NCBI GenBank assembly: GCA_046290435.1
Contig: JBKAGO010000066.1
Location: forward strand, 62,001 to 126,000
Direction of reading: 5' to 3'
From: CAVQUE01 sp046290435
GTDB taxonomy: Bacteria; Actinomycetota; Acidimicrobiia; Acidimicrobiales; UBA8592
Length of the DNA: 64,000 nucleotides
Below, one piece after another: positions 50,545 to 58,792 of this stretch. The translations under genes and the position numbers were made by a program. The notes below the pieces were generated by a model. It was given only the letters and a program-made list of their open reading frames with translations, was not told where the DNA came from and did no database searches. Within the stretch, counting starts at the first letter, position 1. Each line of letters begins with the position of its first letter.

Positions 50545-51470
50545 GTGGTCGCGCTCCGCACCGAGATCACCGAGATCGTCACCGGCCTGGCGATGCTCGG
50601 TTACCGCAGCCTCGACGACGCGCTCGAGATCCGGCCCGGTCACATCCTCAACGTCGGCGCCGGGGAGTTCGACCGCCTGGCGGCGGCACGGGCCGACGGC
50701 ACCCATCCCGCAGAGTTCGCCACCGCATGGGCCAACGGTTCACCATCGACCACGTGTACCTCGTGAGCTGCAAGTACGGGTCTGCCATCCTGCACAACGC
50801 GGGACCGGCACATCTGCTGGATCGGCGCCTCACCGACCGCGGCGGCGAACGCATCGACTGGTTCGCTGCGGTCGCCCCCGAGGCCCATCAGGCGCTGTAC
50901 GCGGCGTACATCGACGAGCTCGGCCTCGACGACATGCCCGCACATGTCGAGGATCTCCAGCCCGACCATCGTCGGCGCATCAAGAACGCTGCGGTGCGCG
51001 GGCCCTGGCCGGGCCGTGCCGCGGCGCCGGCATCGGATTTCGCGCTCGCGGCGGCGCAGGGCAGCGCCGAGCGCTGGCACGCCAGCCTCGATACCCGGGC
51101 CCGTCGCGAAGAGATGGTGTGGCGGCTCCTGCGGCTGCAGGCGGCGCCGTACTTCGTGCTCGGTGCCGACCTCGGCGGCGACCCGCTGCGCTATCGCGTT
51201 GCCACGCCGTGGGACTTCCGTCAGGCCTTCGATCTGCGGAGCTTCGATGTCTGGCCCGACGCTGCGGGCCAGCCGCTGGTGCGCTGGCGCATCGATGTGC
51301 ACGACCGCGTCGCAGGCGGCGATCGCTTCGTCGACGGGCACGTCGAGATCCGGTGGAGCCACGGACGGTTCTCGGGCGCGCCCGAGGCCAAGGTGTACCT
51401 CGACACGCCGCCCCACGACGTCGCCGGCTATCTGCCTCTCGACGACGCAGCGGCGCCCGAGCGCCGATGA
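50545..51470 (+). pseudogene. frameshifted conserved hypothetical gene
   Basis: Two frames seem to be parts of one protein: GTG 50545-50766 (ALRTEITEIVTGLAMLGYRS ... EFATAWANG) and 50727-51470, which begins QRFTIDHVYLVSCKYGSAIL and runs to WSHGRFSGAPEAKVYL. The join at WANG/QRFT is in different frames, and I recall that full-length relatives carry an extra segment between the two blocks, so a deletion is likely. A sequencing error or programmed shift cannot be excluded. Function unknown. The second frame is coupled (ATGA) to the HIT gene. Confidence 0.6.
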
Positions 51471-51916
51471 GCCCGGCAGCCGGGGCCGCTGCGGGTGCGT
51501 GTGTGTTCTGCCGCATCGTCGCCGAGGCCGAGCCCGCGGCGGTCGTGTTCGCCGACGAGGTCGCCGTGGCCTTCCTCGACCGCCGTCCGTTGTTCGTCGG
51601 CCACACCCTGGTGGTGCCCCGGATTCACCACGGCACCCTCGCCGATCTGCCGGTCGAGACGATCGGGCCGCTCTTCGAGCGGGTCCAGCGGCTGTCGGCG
51701 GCCATGGAGAGCGGTCTCGGCCACGCGGGCACGTTCGTCGCCATGAACAACCGCATCAGCCAGAGCGTCGCTCATCTGCACGTCCACGTGGTGCCCCGCA
51801 ACCCCAAGGACGGGCTGCGGGGATTCTTCTGGCCCCGCACCTCCTACCACGACGATGCCCACATGGCCGCGGTCGCAGCCGAGGTCGGGCAGGCTTACAC
51901 ACGATTGGTGCCGTGA
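51467..51916 (+). CDS. HIT-family protein
   Basis: A 149-residue histidine-triad nucleotide-binding/hydrolase protein: CVFCRIVAEAEPAAVVFADE is the HINT/FHIT opening with the C-x2-C pair, and HLHVHVVPRN is the HxHxHxx triad. It probably hydrolyses nucleoside phosphoramidates or dinucleoside polyphosphates. Overlaps its neighbours by ATGA (5') and GTGA (3'), so it is in a tightly coupled operon. Confidence 0.92.
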   Translation: MSPAAGAAAGACVFCRIVAEAEPAAVVFADEVAVAFLDRRPLFVGHTLVVPRIHHGTLADLPVETIGPLFERVQRLSAAMESGLGHAGTFVAMNNRISQSVAHLHVHVVPRNPKDGLRGFFWPRTSYHDDAHMAAVAAEVGQAYTRLVP

Positions 51917-52689
51917 GCGACCCCACCGTCGTCGGCGTCGATGGCAGCGCCGGGGCATGGGTGGCAGCGGTGCTCGGGTCCGGTGCGGCTCCTCGGCTGC
52001 GCTGGTGCGCCGACATCGATGTGGTCCTACGCCTCGCCGCCGCGGTGGGGGCCACGGTCATCGGTACCGACATGCCCATCGGGCTGCCCGAAGACGCACC
52101 GCGTCCCAGCGACCGGGCCGCCCGGTTGCTGCTCGGGCCGCGCCGCTCCACGCTGTTCCCCACGCCGATGCGGACCGTGCTCGACGCGGTCGACTACCCC
52201 GACGCTCTGGCCCGCAGCCGCGCCGTCAGCGGCCGGGGCCTGTCGAAGCAGGCGTGGAACCTGGTGCCGGCCATCCGCCAGGTCCGCACAGCGGCGCTGG
52301 CTGCCCAGCGCAGCGGCGGACCCAGGTTCGTCGAGGTCCATCCCGAGACCTCGTTCACGGTCATGGCCGGCCGGCCGCTGGCTCCCAAGCGCAGCTCCGA
52401 GGGCGTGGCCGAGCGGATCGAGGTGCTCGCCGAGGCCCTGGGCGACACGGGCCTCGTTGCGGAGGCCCTGCGCGATCCCGTCGGGCTCGTGCGCCGGGCC
52501 GAGACCGCCGCGGGTGCCGCCGACGGTTCCGCCGACGAGGCTGCCGTGGCGATGGGACGGTTCGGCGTCGACGACGTGCTCGATGCCCTCGCGGCCGCGT
52601 GGTCGGCCCGCCGCTACGCCCTCGGCCAGGCGACGGTGCTCGGCGACGGTGTCGACGCCGACGGCCTGCCCCTGACGCTCGTCGTCTGA
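51913..52689 (+). CDS. DUF429 family protein (predicted RNase H-like nuclease)
   Basis: A 258-residue protein matching DUF429: VGVDGSAGAWVAAVL (Asp in the first strand), IGTDMPIGLPEDAPRPSDRAARLLLG, QAWNLVPAIRQVR, EVHPETSFTVMAG and DDVLDALAAAWSARR. The family has an RNase H-like fold with conserved acidic residues and unproven activity. GTG 51913 overlaps the HIT stop (GTGA). Confidence 0.86.
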   Translation: MSDPTVVGVDGSAGAWVAAVLGSGAAPRLRWCADIDVVLRLAAAVGATVIGTDMPIGLPEDAPRPSDRAARLLLGPRRSTLFPTPMRTVLDAVDYPDALARSRAVSGRGLSKQAWNLVPAIRQVRTAALAAQRSGGPRFVEVHPETSFTVMAGRPLAPKRSSEGVAERIEVLAEALGDTGLVAEALRDPVGLVRRAETAAGAADGSADEAAVAMGRFGVDDVLDALAAAWSARRYALGQATVLGDGVDADGLPLTLVV

Positions 52690-52711
52690 GGGAAACGCTG
52701 AGCCAACCGCT

Positions 52712-52798
52712 GGGGTCAAGTCGTACTATCAACCAACTCTGGGCTGTGCGCCACCCGGCCGTTGTTCTCGGAGTTGGTCGAAAGTACGACTTGACCCC
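52712..52798. repeat. 87-base REP-like inverted repeat
   Basis: Perfect 16-base outer arms GGGGTCAAGTCGTACT (52712-52727) and AGTACGACTTGACCCC (52783-52798), with an almost complete inner pair CAACCAACTC/GAGTTGGTCG. It lies in the gap after the DUF429 gene. This resembles REP/REPIN elements mobilised by Y1 (RAYT) transposases, or a MITE; no transposase is in the window. It may also act as a terminator for the DUF429 operon. Confidence 0.75.
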
Positions 52799-52866
52799 TG
52801 TCCCTGAGCGCAGGGGCCTGGGGTCCCATGCCGCGATGTCGGGACGGAGGACTCGACCCCTTTTCC

Positions 52867-53980
52867 TCAGGCGGGGACGAAATCCACCACGAACATGGTC
52901 GGCCAGAGTTTGCCGGTGATCAACCAGCGGCCGGTGTCGTGGTCGCGGGCGATGCCGTTGAGGACGTCGGCTCCCGCCAGTTCGGCCGGGGTCAACAGGC
53001 CCCTGGCGTCGATGACCGACACGACCGTGCCGTCGGCGGGGTCGATCACGACGATCGAGTCGGTCAGCCAGACGTTTGCCCACACCAGGCCGTCGACACA
53101 CTCGAGTTCGTTGATGTTGTCCAGCGGGGCGCCGTCGAGCGTCACGTCGACCGAGCCCGTCGGGGCGAACGTCTCGGGATCCCGGAACGTCAGGACATCG
53201 GTGCCGTCCGACATGATCAGACGCCGGCCGGCGCCCGCTTCGTCGAGGCAGAGACCCCATCCCTCACCCAGGTACGTGAACTCGTCGACCACGGCGAAGG
53301 TGTCGATGTCGTAGACGAAGGCTCGTTCCTCCCGCCAGGTGATCTGGATGATGCGATCGTCGACCACCGTGATGCCCTCGGCGAAGAACTCGTCGGCCAA
53401 GTCGGTGCGGCGCAGGACGGCGCCGGTGACGGGATCGATCTCGGTCAGGGCGGATCGACCGTAGAGGCCCCGGCTCTCGTAGAGGCGTCCCTCGTGGAAC
53501 TCGAGCCCCTGGGTGAAGGCGGTGGTGTCGTGGCCGAGCCGTTCGAGCACGTCGACGACCAGATTCGCAGTCACGGGCCGGTCTGGAGTCGCATCGTCTG
53601 CGGGGTCGGCGGGCAATCGGGGGGTGGTGGGACCCTCGGTGGCGGGCTCGGCTACCCGCTGGGTCGACAGGGTCGGGCGGCGACGGATCGCTGCCGCCAC
53701 TCCCACCGTCGGCCGTCGGTGTCGGGTCGGTCTCGCCTGCGGTGGGTGTGGCGAGCGGCGTCGGCGTGGCATCGGGGTCGGCTGTCTCGTCGGGCCCGTC
53801 GACGAGCGTCGGGGTTGGACCCGTCGTGGGGGAGGGCGCCTCGATGGTGGCGGTCGGTGTCGTGGACGGGTCGTCGATTGCGCCGCCGGCGCGGCCGTCG
53901 GCGTCGTTGCTGCACGACGAGGCCACCAGGGCGAACCCGGCGACCACGATGACCATCAAGCGACGGATCCGGGTTCCCAT
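52867..53980 (-). pseudogene. glutaminyl-peptide cyclotransferase lipoprotein interrupted by a frameshift
   Basis: The signal peptide frame starts at ATG 53980 (MGTRIRRLMVIVVAGFALVA, lipobox VASSC) and continues through a Thr/Pro-rich linker; at about 53640-53700 it loses the reading frame. A second frame continues with a similar linker and then the full enzyme: ERLGHDTTAFTQGLEFHEGR, LYESRGLYGRSALTEIDP, WGLCLDEAGAGRRLIMSDGT and a last blade NGIARDHDTGRWLITGKLW, the plant-type glutamine cyclotransferase beta-propeller. The enzyme forms N-terminal pyroglutamate on exported peptides. One base gained or lost would restore a single 370-residue lipoprotein. Confidence 0.72.
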
Positions 53981-54066
53981 GACGGCCACCATCGTGCCAG
54001 GGGCAGGGGTCGTTGCGGTGGCGGAACCCCGGGCCGGATGCCGCGGCGGGTCGACGTCCCCGGGCG

Positions 54067-54525
54067 TCAGCGCCTCGTGACGTCGGCGCCTTCGGTGCGG
54101 ACGACGGGTTCGGGGCCGGTGAGGTCGAGCACCGGTTCGGAACGCCCGGTGTGCTCCTCGATGGCGCCTTCGAGTTCGCGGATGCGTCGCTCGAGACCGG
54201 GCACCCGGGCAGCGACCGCGCGCAACGAAGCGTTCTCTGTCTCGATCCCGATGATCTCGGCGTAGCGGGCGCGTTCGTCGCGCTCGAGACGAGCAGCGGC
54301 CGCCATGTCGGCACCGGCCGGACCCGGCTCCGACTCCGCCTCCGCCTCCGAATCGGTCGTGTCGGCCGAGGAGGCGCCCGCAGCCTTCGCGAGCGGCGCC
54401 TGGGCCGGGACGCCCGACGCCCGGACGCGACGCGTGGCGAACCAGCCGCCGACCACTCCCAGGACGAAGGCCACGATCGCGATCAGCACCACCCAAAGCA
54501 CCGCCAGCTCCACGAGCCCAACCAT
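54067..54525 (-). CDS. single-span membrane protein with coiled coil
   Basis: A 152-residue protein: one membrane helix (about residues 5-27), an RRVR positive cluster, a Ala/Ser/Glu-rich linker, then a coiled coil (about 75-125, ARLERDERARYAEIIGIETE ... LERRIRELEGAIEEHTG). Resembles small DivIC- or LapA-like scaffold proteins; no family assigned. Divergent from the sulfotransferase. Confidence 0.7.
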   Translation of the reverse strand: MVGLVELAVLWVVLIAIVAFVLGVVGGWFATRRVRASGVPAQAPLAKAAGASSADTTDSEAEAESEPGPAGADMAAAARLERDERARYAEIIGIETENASLRAVAARVPGLERRIRELEGAIEEHTGRSEPVLDLTGPEPVVRTEGADVTRR

Positions 54526-54571
54526 ACGACACAGCGGGAACGGCAGGGTCGTTGGTCACCGAACTGCGTCG

Positions 54572-54577
54572 TATGCT
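54572..54577 (+). promoter_or_regulatory. -10 box for leaderless sulfotransferase gene
   Basis: TATGCT, 8 bases upstream of ATG 54586. Confidence 0.5.
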
Positions 54578-54585
54578 CGGCTCCC

Positions 54586-55800
54586 ATGCTCGGCCCGGGT
54601 CAGGTCCCCCACAGCCCGACGATGTCCGGCGCCACCCCCTCGGGTGACCGCCCCTTGTCGGTCGACGCCCTCGTCGCCGGCGCCCGGACCGCGACGGGCC
54701 TGCAGGAACTCGGCGATGCCCAGGCAATCGAAGCCCTGGGTGTACTGGTCGAATCGATCGAAACCGAAGCCCGGCCCAGCGCCGCTGGCCGCCGGCGCAT
54801 GGGGGCGATGCTCGGCGATCTGCTCCAGCAACGGCTGCGCATGGTCGACTTCGCGGCCACGAGCGACGTCGTCGACTACGAGACGGTCCGCTCGCCGATC
54901 GTGGTCACCGGCCTGCCTCGCACCGGCACCACCATGCTCGCCGACCTCCTGGCCCAGGACCCGTTCAACCGTGCCCTGCTGGGATGGCAGGCCGCCACGG
55001 TGGCCCCGCCGCCCACCCTCGCCGACCTGGGAAGCGACCCGCGACTGCGTGAGGCGCTCGCCCGCGACGAGCGCCGTGATGGCCTCGTTCCCGACCTGCC
55101 CGCCAAACGTGCCCTGGGGGCGACCCGGCCCACCGAGTGCGTGCAACTCCTCGCCACGAGCTTCGCCAGCCTGTCGTTCGAGACCATCCTCGACGTACCG
55201 GGCTATGCCGCCTGGTGCGATGCCGCAGACATGATCCAGCCGTACCGCTTCCACCACCTGGGTCTGCGAACACTGCAGACGACCGTGCCCACCGAGCGGT
55301 GGTCGTTGAAGTCCCCGGCACACCTCTGGCACCTCGACGCTCTGCGCGCCGTCTACCCCGACGCCCGCCTGATCGTCACCCACCGTGACCCGGCGAAGGT
55401 CGTCCCGAGCGTCGCCAGCCTCTGCACCACGCTGCGGTCGATGTTCAGCGATGCCATCGACCCCGAAGCCGTCGGCCGGCAATGGCGAGCCCGCTGCCAT
55501 CACGCACTCGAGGTGTCGGCCGCCCACCTGGCCGACTGGGACCCCGCCACGGTGTTCCACCTGCCCTATGCAGAGCTCGTCGACGATCCGGTCGGCTCCA
55601 TCGAGCGCGCCTACCAGCGCTTCGGGTTCGACCTCTGCGACCTCGGTCGCCGGCGCATGGCGGCCTGGCACGAGCAGCATCCCCGTGACCGCAACGGTGC
55701 ACACCGCTACGACGCGTCGTCATTCGGGCTCGACGAGGGTGCCCTCCGGCGCGAGTTCGCCGGCTACATGGCCGACCACCACGTGCCCTCGGAGCTCTGA
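54586..55800 (+). CDS. sulfotransferase family protein
   Basis: A 404-residue sulfotransferase: the PAPS 5'-phosphosulfate loop GLPRTGTTMLADLLAQD (about residue 105), and the 3'-phosphate site DARLIVTHRDPAKVVPS (about 265). Transfers sulfate from PAPS to an alcohol or amine acceptor; the acceptor is unknown (lipid or carbohydrate sulfation occurs in related actinobacteria). The first 35 residues look disordered. ATG 54586 has a -10 box 8 bases upstream. Confidence 0.88.
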   Translation: MLGPGQVPHSPTMSGATPSGDRPLSVDALVAGARTATGLQELGDAQAIEALGVLVESIETEARPSAAGRRRMGAMLGDLLQQRLRMVDFAATSDVVDYETVRSPIVVTGLPRTGTTMLADLLAQDPFNRALLGWQAATVAPPPTLADLGSDPRLREALARDERRDGLVPDLPAKRALGATRPTECVQLLATSFASLSFETILDVPGYAAWCDAADMIQPYRFHHLGLRTLQTTVPTERWSLKSPAHLWHLDALRAVYPDARLIVTHRDPAKVVPSVASLCTTLRSMFSDAIDPEAVGRQWRARCHHALEVSAAHLADWDPATVFHLPYAELVDDPVGSIERAYQRFGFDLCDLGRRRMAAWHEQHPRDRNGAHRYDASSFGLDEGALRREFAGYMADHHVPSEL

Positions 55801-55828
55801 GCAGCCGCCTCGACCGTCGGTGTCGGCC

Positions 55829-57355
55829 ATGACGACCTGGCATGGGTCGCTCGGCCCAGACTGCGACGACCGGCTCAGCAGCGATGCGGCCCTCGCCGAT
55901 GGTGCGCCGATGCAGTCGGTTGCCCCCGCGCCCCAGGTCCTGGCCGACCCCAACTCGATCGCGCCCGAGTTCATCGCTCGTGCAGGTGTCGCAGTGGGGC
56001 TCGTCGTCGCGTTGGTCGGGATCGGCGTCTGGCTGGTCTTTCTCGGCCGCAAGCGTCTGATCCAGGACCTCCCGACCTCGTCGACACGCGGGGTGTCCCT
56101 GGGCCTCAACGAGCTGATGGGCCGGGCGGAGTCCGACGAGTCCGTACCGAGCCCGCAGTCAGCGGTCGAATGCGTGTGGTGGAAGAACGAGTTCTACGTC
56201 GAGAACGACGACAACGGCTGGAAGAAGACCGGTGAGAAGGTCGGCGGGCCCATCGCCTTCCGTCTCGTCGACGACGACGGCGACATCGAGGTCCGGCCCC
56301 GCCGGGCCGAGGTGCAAGGTCGCGAGACCTACGACGGCCCGTACGCGCTGCTCCAGCCGGCGCTCGACCCGAACCCGACGCTGGCGAGCCGCCACATCGC
56401 GGCCCGGACGCTCGGTACCAAGAGGCGGCGTGTCGTCGAAAAGGTCATCCCCGTCGGCGCCGACGTCTACGTCCTCGGCACTGCCCAGCTCCCCTACGAA
56501 GGTCTCATGCCGCTGATCGGCCAGGACCGCCACGGCCAACACCGCTTCCTCGTCCGGGTGGGTACCGAGGCGGACGCGCTCTACGTCGAACGTGTCGGGG
56601 TCGGCATGGGTTTCGTCGCGGCCATGGTGGGCGCCATCGCCGCCGCCGTGGCCTGGCACGACGGCGAGGCGCTCGCCGCGGAGACCATCACCTGGAGCCA
56701 GATCTCGCCGTGGGGGCCGGCCGCGGGCATCGTGTTCGCGCTGATGGTCATGTCGGCTTTGTCGATCGTGTTCACCTACAACGGCCTGGTACTGCTGCGT
56801 GAGCGCGTCCAGAGCGCCTGGTCGCTCATCGACGTCCAGCTCCGACGCCGTCACGACCTGATCCCGGCGCTCGCCGAGGTGGTGCGGGCCCACGCCGCGC
56901 ACGAGAGCGAGGTCCAGCGCGCGGTCGCCGAACTGCGATCGACGCTGGCGAACGATCTCCCCGCGAAGCCCACCGACGAGGCGGTGCACACCGCCGAGCG
57001 CCAGATCCGGGCCGAGACCGCAGCCCTGCACCGCGTCCTCGCGCTCGTCGAGGCCTACCCGACGTTGACCGCCGACGAGTCCTTCGCCGGCCTGCGCGCC
57101 GCGCTGATCGACACAGAGGACCGCATCGCCCTGGCCCGTGGGTTCTACAACGCCAGCGTGCAGGCGCTGCACGATCGAGCACAGGCGGTGCCCGGCAACC
57201 TCGTGGCCGCGCTGTTCGGCCTGGATCTCGATGCGGAGTTCACCGTGACCAGGGATGCAGCGCCGGCCGCGGCGGCCGAGCCGCCCCGGGTCGCAGGGGT
57301 CGACTTCCCGACATCGCTGCCGCCGGCCGCCCTCGCCCGCCGCCTCCGCACCTGA
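55829..57355 (+). CDS. membrane protein with GIDE-like and LemA domains
   Basis: A 508-residue protein: membrane helix at about 52-72, then a GIDE-like (MULAN-type) soluble domain at about 80-235 (SAVECVWWKNEFYVENDDNGW, IPVGADVYVLGTAQLPYEG), two membrane helices (about 250-310), and a LemA coiled-coil domain from about 320 with YNGLVLLRERVQSAWSLIDV and LRRRHDLIPALAEVV, the LemA hallmark. LemA proteins occur in many phyla with unclear roles in envelope and stress signalling. The 5' end is uncertain; ATG 55911 is an alternative. Confidence 0.82.
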   Translation: MTTWHGSLGPDCDDRLSSDAALADGAPMQSVAPAPQVLADPNSIAPEFIARAGVAVGLVVALVGIGVWLVFLGRKRLIQDLPTSSTRGVSLGLNELMGRAESDESVPSPQSAVECVWWKNEFYVENDDNGWKKTGEKVGGPIAFRLVDDDGDIEVRPRRAEVQGRETYDGPYALLQPALDPNPTLASRHIAARTLGTKRRRVVEKVIPVGADVYVLGTAQLPYEGLMPLIGQDRHGQHRFLVRVGTEADALYVERVGVGMGFVAAMVGAIAAAVAWHDGEALAAETITWSQISPWGPAAGIVFALMVMSALSIVFTYNGLVLLRERVQSAWSLIDVQLRRRHDLIPALAEVVRAHAAHESEVQRAVAELRSTLANDLPAKPTDEAVHTAERQIRAETAALHRVLALVEAYPTLTADESFAGLRAALIDTEDRIALARGFYNASVQALHDRAQAVPGNLVAALFGLDLDAEFTVTRDAAPAAAAEPPRVAGVDFPTSLPPAALARRLRT

Positions 57356-57456
57356 CCCGACGGTCCCCGGCCGGGCCCCGTCGAGCCGCGCCGCCCGCCC
57401 CGATCGGCTCTGCGGCGGTGTCGCCTCCATCGCGGCAGCGACGAGCATCTGCCTCG

Positions 57457-58659
57457 TCACGCCGAGGCGTCGGTGCCCGCGAGTTCGGCGATCTCGTCGT
57501 CGGTGAAGCCCAGCTCGGAGAGGACCTCGGCGGTGTGCTCGCCGAGGCCCGGTGCGGTGCGGCGCGGTGCCCAGGGCGTGCCGTGGAAGTCCACCGGGGT
57601 GGACACCATGCGGGTGCTCGACACGCCGTCGGGGACGTCGACGAACAGCCCCGACGCCGCGCTCTGGGGATCGGCGAGGACGTCGTCGACGGTGTTGACC
57701 GGCGCCCAGAAGAAGTCGGGTTCGGTGGCGAAGATCTCGGCCCACTCGTCGAGGGTCTTGGTGGCGAACGCCTCGTCGAGCAGCTGCACCAGCTCGGCCG
57801 CGTTCTGGGCCCGACCCATGGGCGTGGCGAACCGCTCGTCCTCGAGCCACTCGGGATGGCCGACCACCCGGGCGATCGGCGGCCAGTGGCGCGCTCCCTC
57901 GAGCCCGACGATCCAGAACCGGCGACCGTCGCCGGCCACGTAGTTGTTGACCGACGGGTTGCCCATGGCTTCGCGGCGGCCGACCTGCAGGGTCAGCCCC
58001 CACAGTAGGGCGATGTTCATGTCGAAGCCCACGGTGTACGCGCCCTGGCGATACAGCGACGTGGACACGAGCTGACCCTCGCCGGTCTTCTCCCGGGCAT
58101 AGAGCGCCGCCGACACCGCGGCGGCGCCGGCGAGACCGGTGCTGTGGTCGCCCATGCCGCCACGCTGGAACGGGGGATCGGACCCCTCGGGGGTCAAGAG
58201 GCTGGCGATGCCCGAGCGCGCCCAGAAGGCGGCGATGTCGTAGGCGGGCCGGTTGGCGTCGTCGCCCTCGAGGCCATAGCCGGTGATGGAGCAGTAGATC
58301 AGCCTGGGGTTGCGGGCCTGCAGCGACGGCCAGTCGAGCCCGAGGCGGGCGAGGCCCTCGGTGCGGACGTTGGTGACGAACACATCGGCATCGTCGAGCA
58401 GCCGCAGCGCCGCCGCGATGCCGGCCTCGGTGCCCAGGTCGAGCACGACCGAGCGCTTCGATCGGTTGTCGAGCTCGAAGGGCGGGTTGGTGGGCATGTC
58501 GCCGCCGAGCATGCGCTGGAACACCCGGGCGGGGTCGCCGGTGGGCGGCTCGATCTTGACGACATCGGCGCCCCAGTCGGCGAGGATCCCGCCGGCGGCC
58601 GGCCCCGCAACCCACACCCCCAGCTCCACGACACGCACGCCATCCATCGGTCCCGGCAT
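57457..58659 (-). CDS. CaiB/BaiF family CoA-transferase
   Basis: A 400-residue class III CoA-transferase: PMDGVRVVELGVWVAGPAAG at the N-terminus, LILADWGADVVKIEPPTGDPAR, and YDIAAFWARSGIASLLTPEG where the catalytic aspartate (YD) sits, plus GDGRRFWIVGLEGARHWPPI. It moves CoA between carboxylic acids. GGGGAG lies 6 bases upstream of the ATG. Divergent from the amidohydrolase; a CTGAC-N5-GTCAG palindrome lies between the two. Confidence 0.88.
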   Translation of the reverse strand: MPGPMDGVRVVELGVWVAGPAAGGILADWGADVVKIEPPTGDPARVFQRMLGGDMPTNPPFELDNRSKRSVVLDLGTEAGIAAALRLLDDADVFVTNVRTEGLARLGLDWPSLQARNPRLIYCSITGYGLEGDDANRPAYDIAAFWARSGIASLLTPEGSDPPFQRGGMGDHSTGLAGAAAVSAALYAREKTGEGQLVSTSLYRQGAYTVGFDMNIALLWGLTLQVGRREAMGNPSVNNYVAGDGRRFWIVGLEGARHWPPIARVVGHPEWLEDERFATPMGRAQNAAELVQLLDEAFATKTLDEWAEIFATEPDFFWAPVNTVDDVLADPQSAASGLFVDVPDGVSSTRMVSTPVDFHGTPWAPRRTAPGLGEHTAEVLSELGFTDDEIAELAGTDASA

Positions 58660-58757
58660 CGGATCTCCCCTCGGCTGTCGACGAGCGCCGGCGGCACCCG
58701 GATCGGTCGGCCCCCATCGAAGGCCCGGCGCCGACGCTAGCGCATGAGGTGAGACGC

Positions 58758-58772
58758 CTGACACAGCGTCAG
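58758..58772. promoter_or_regulatory. CTGAC-N5-GTCAG operator, copy 1
   Basis: CTGACACAGCGTCAG, the five-base arms are perfect. It lies in the divergent CoA-transferase/amidohydrolase promoter region, 20 bases before the amidohydrolase ATG. The same arms recur at 61154-61168, flanked in both by C on the left and AT on the right. Confidence 0.65.
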
Positions 58773-58792
58773 ATATCAGCCATGATGGGGCC

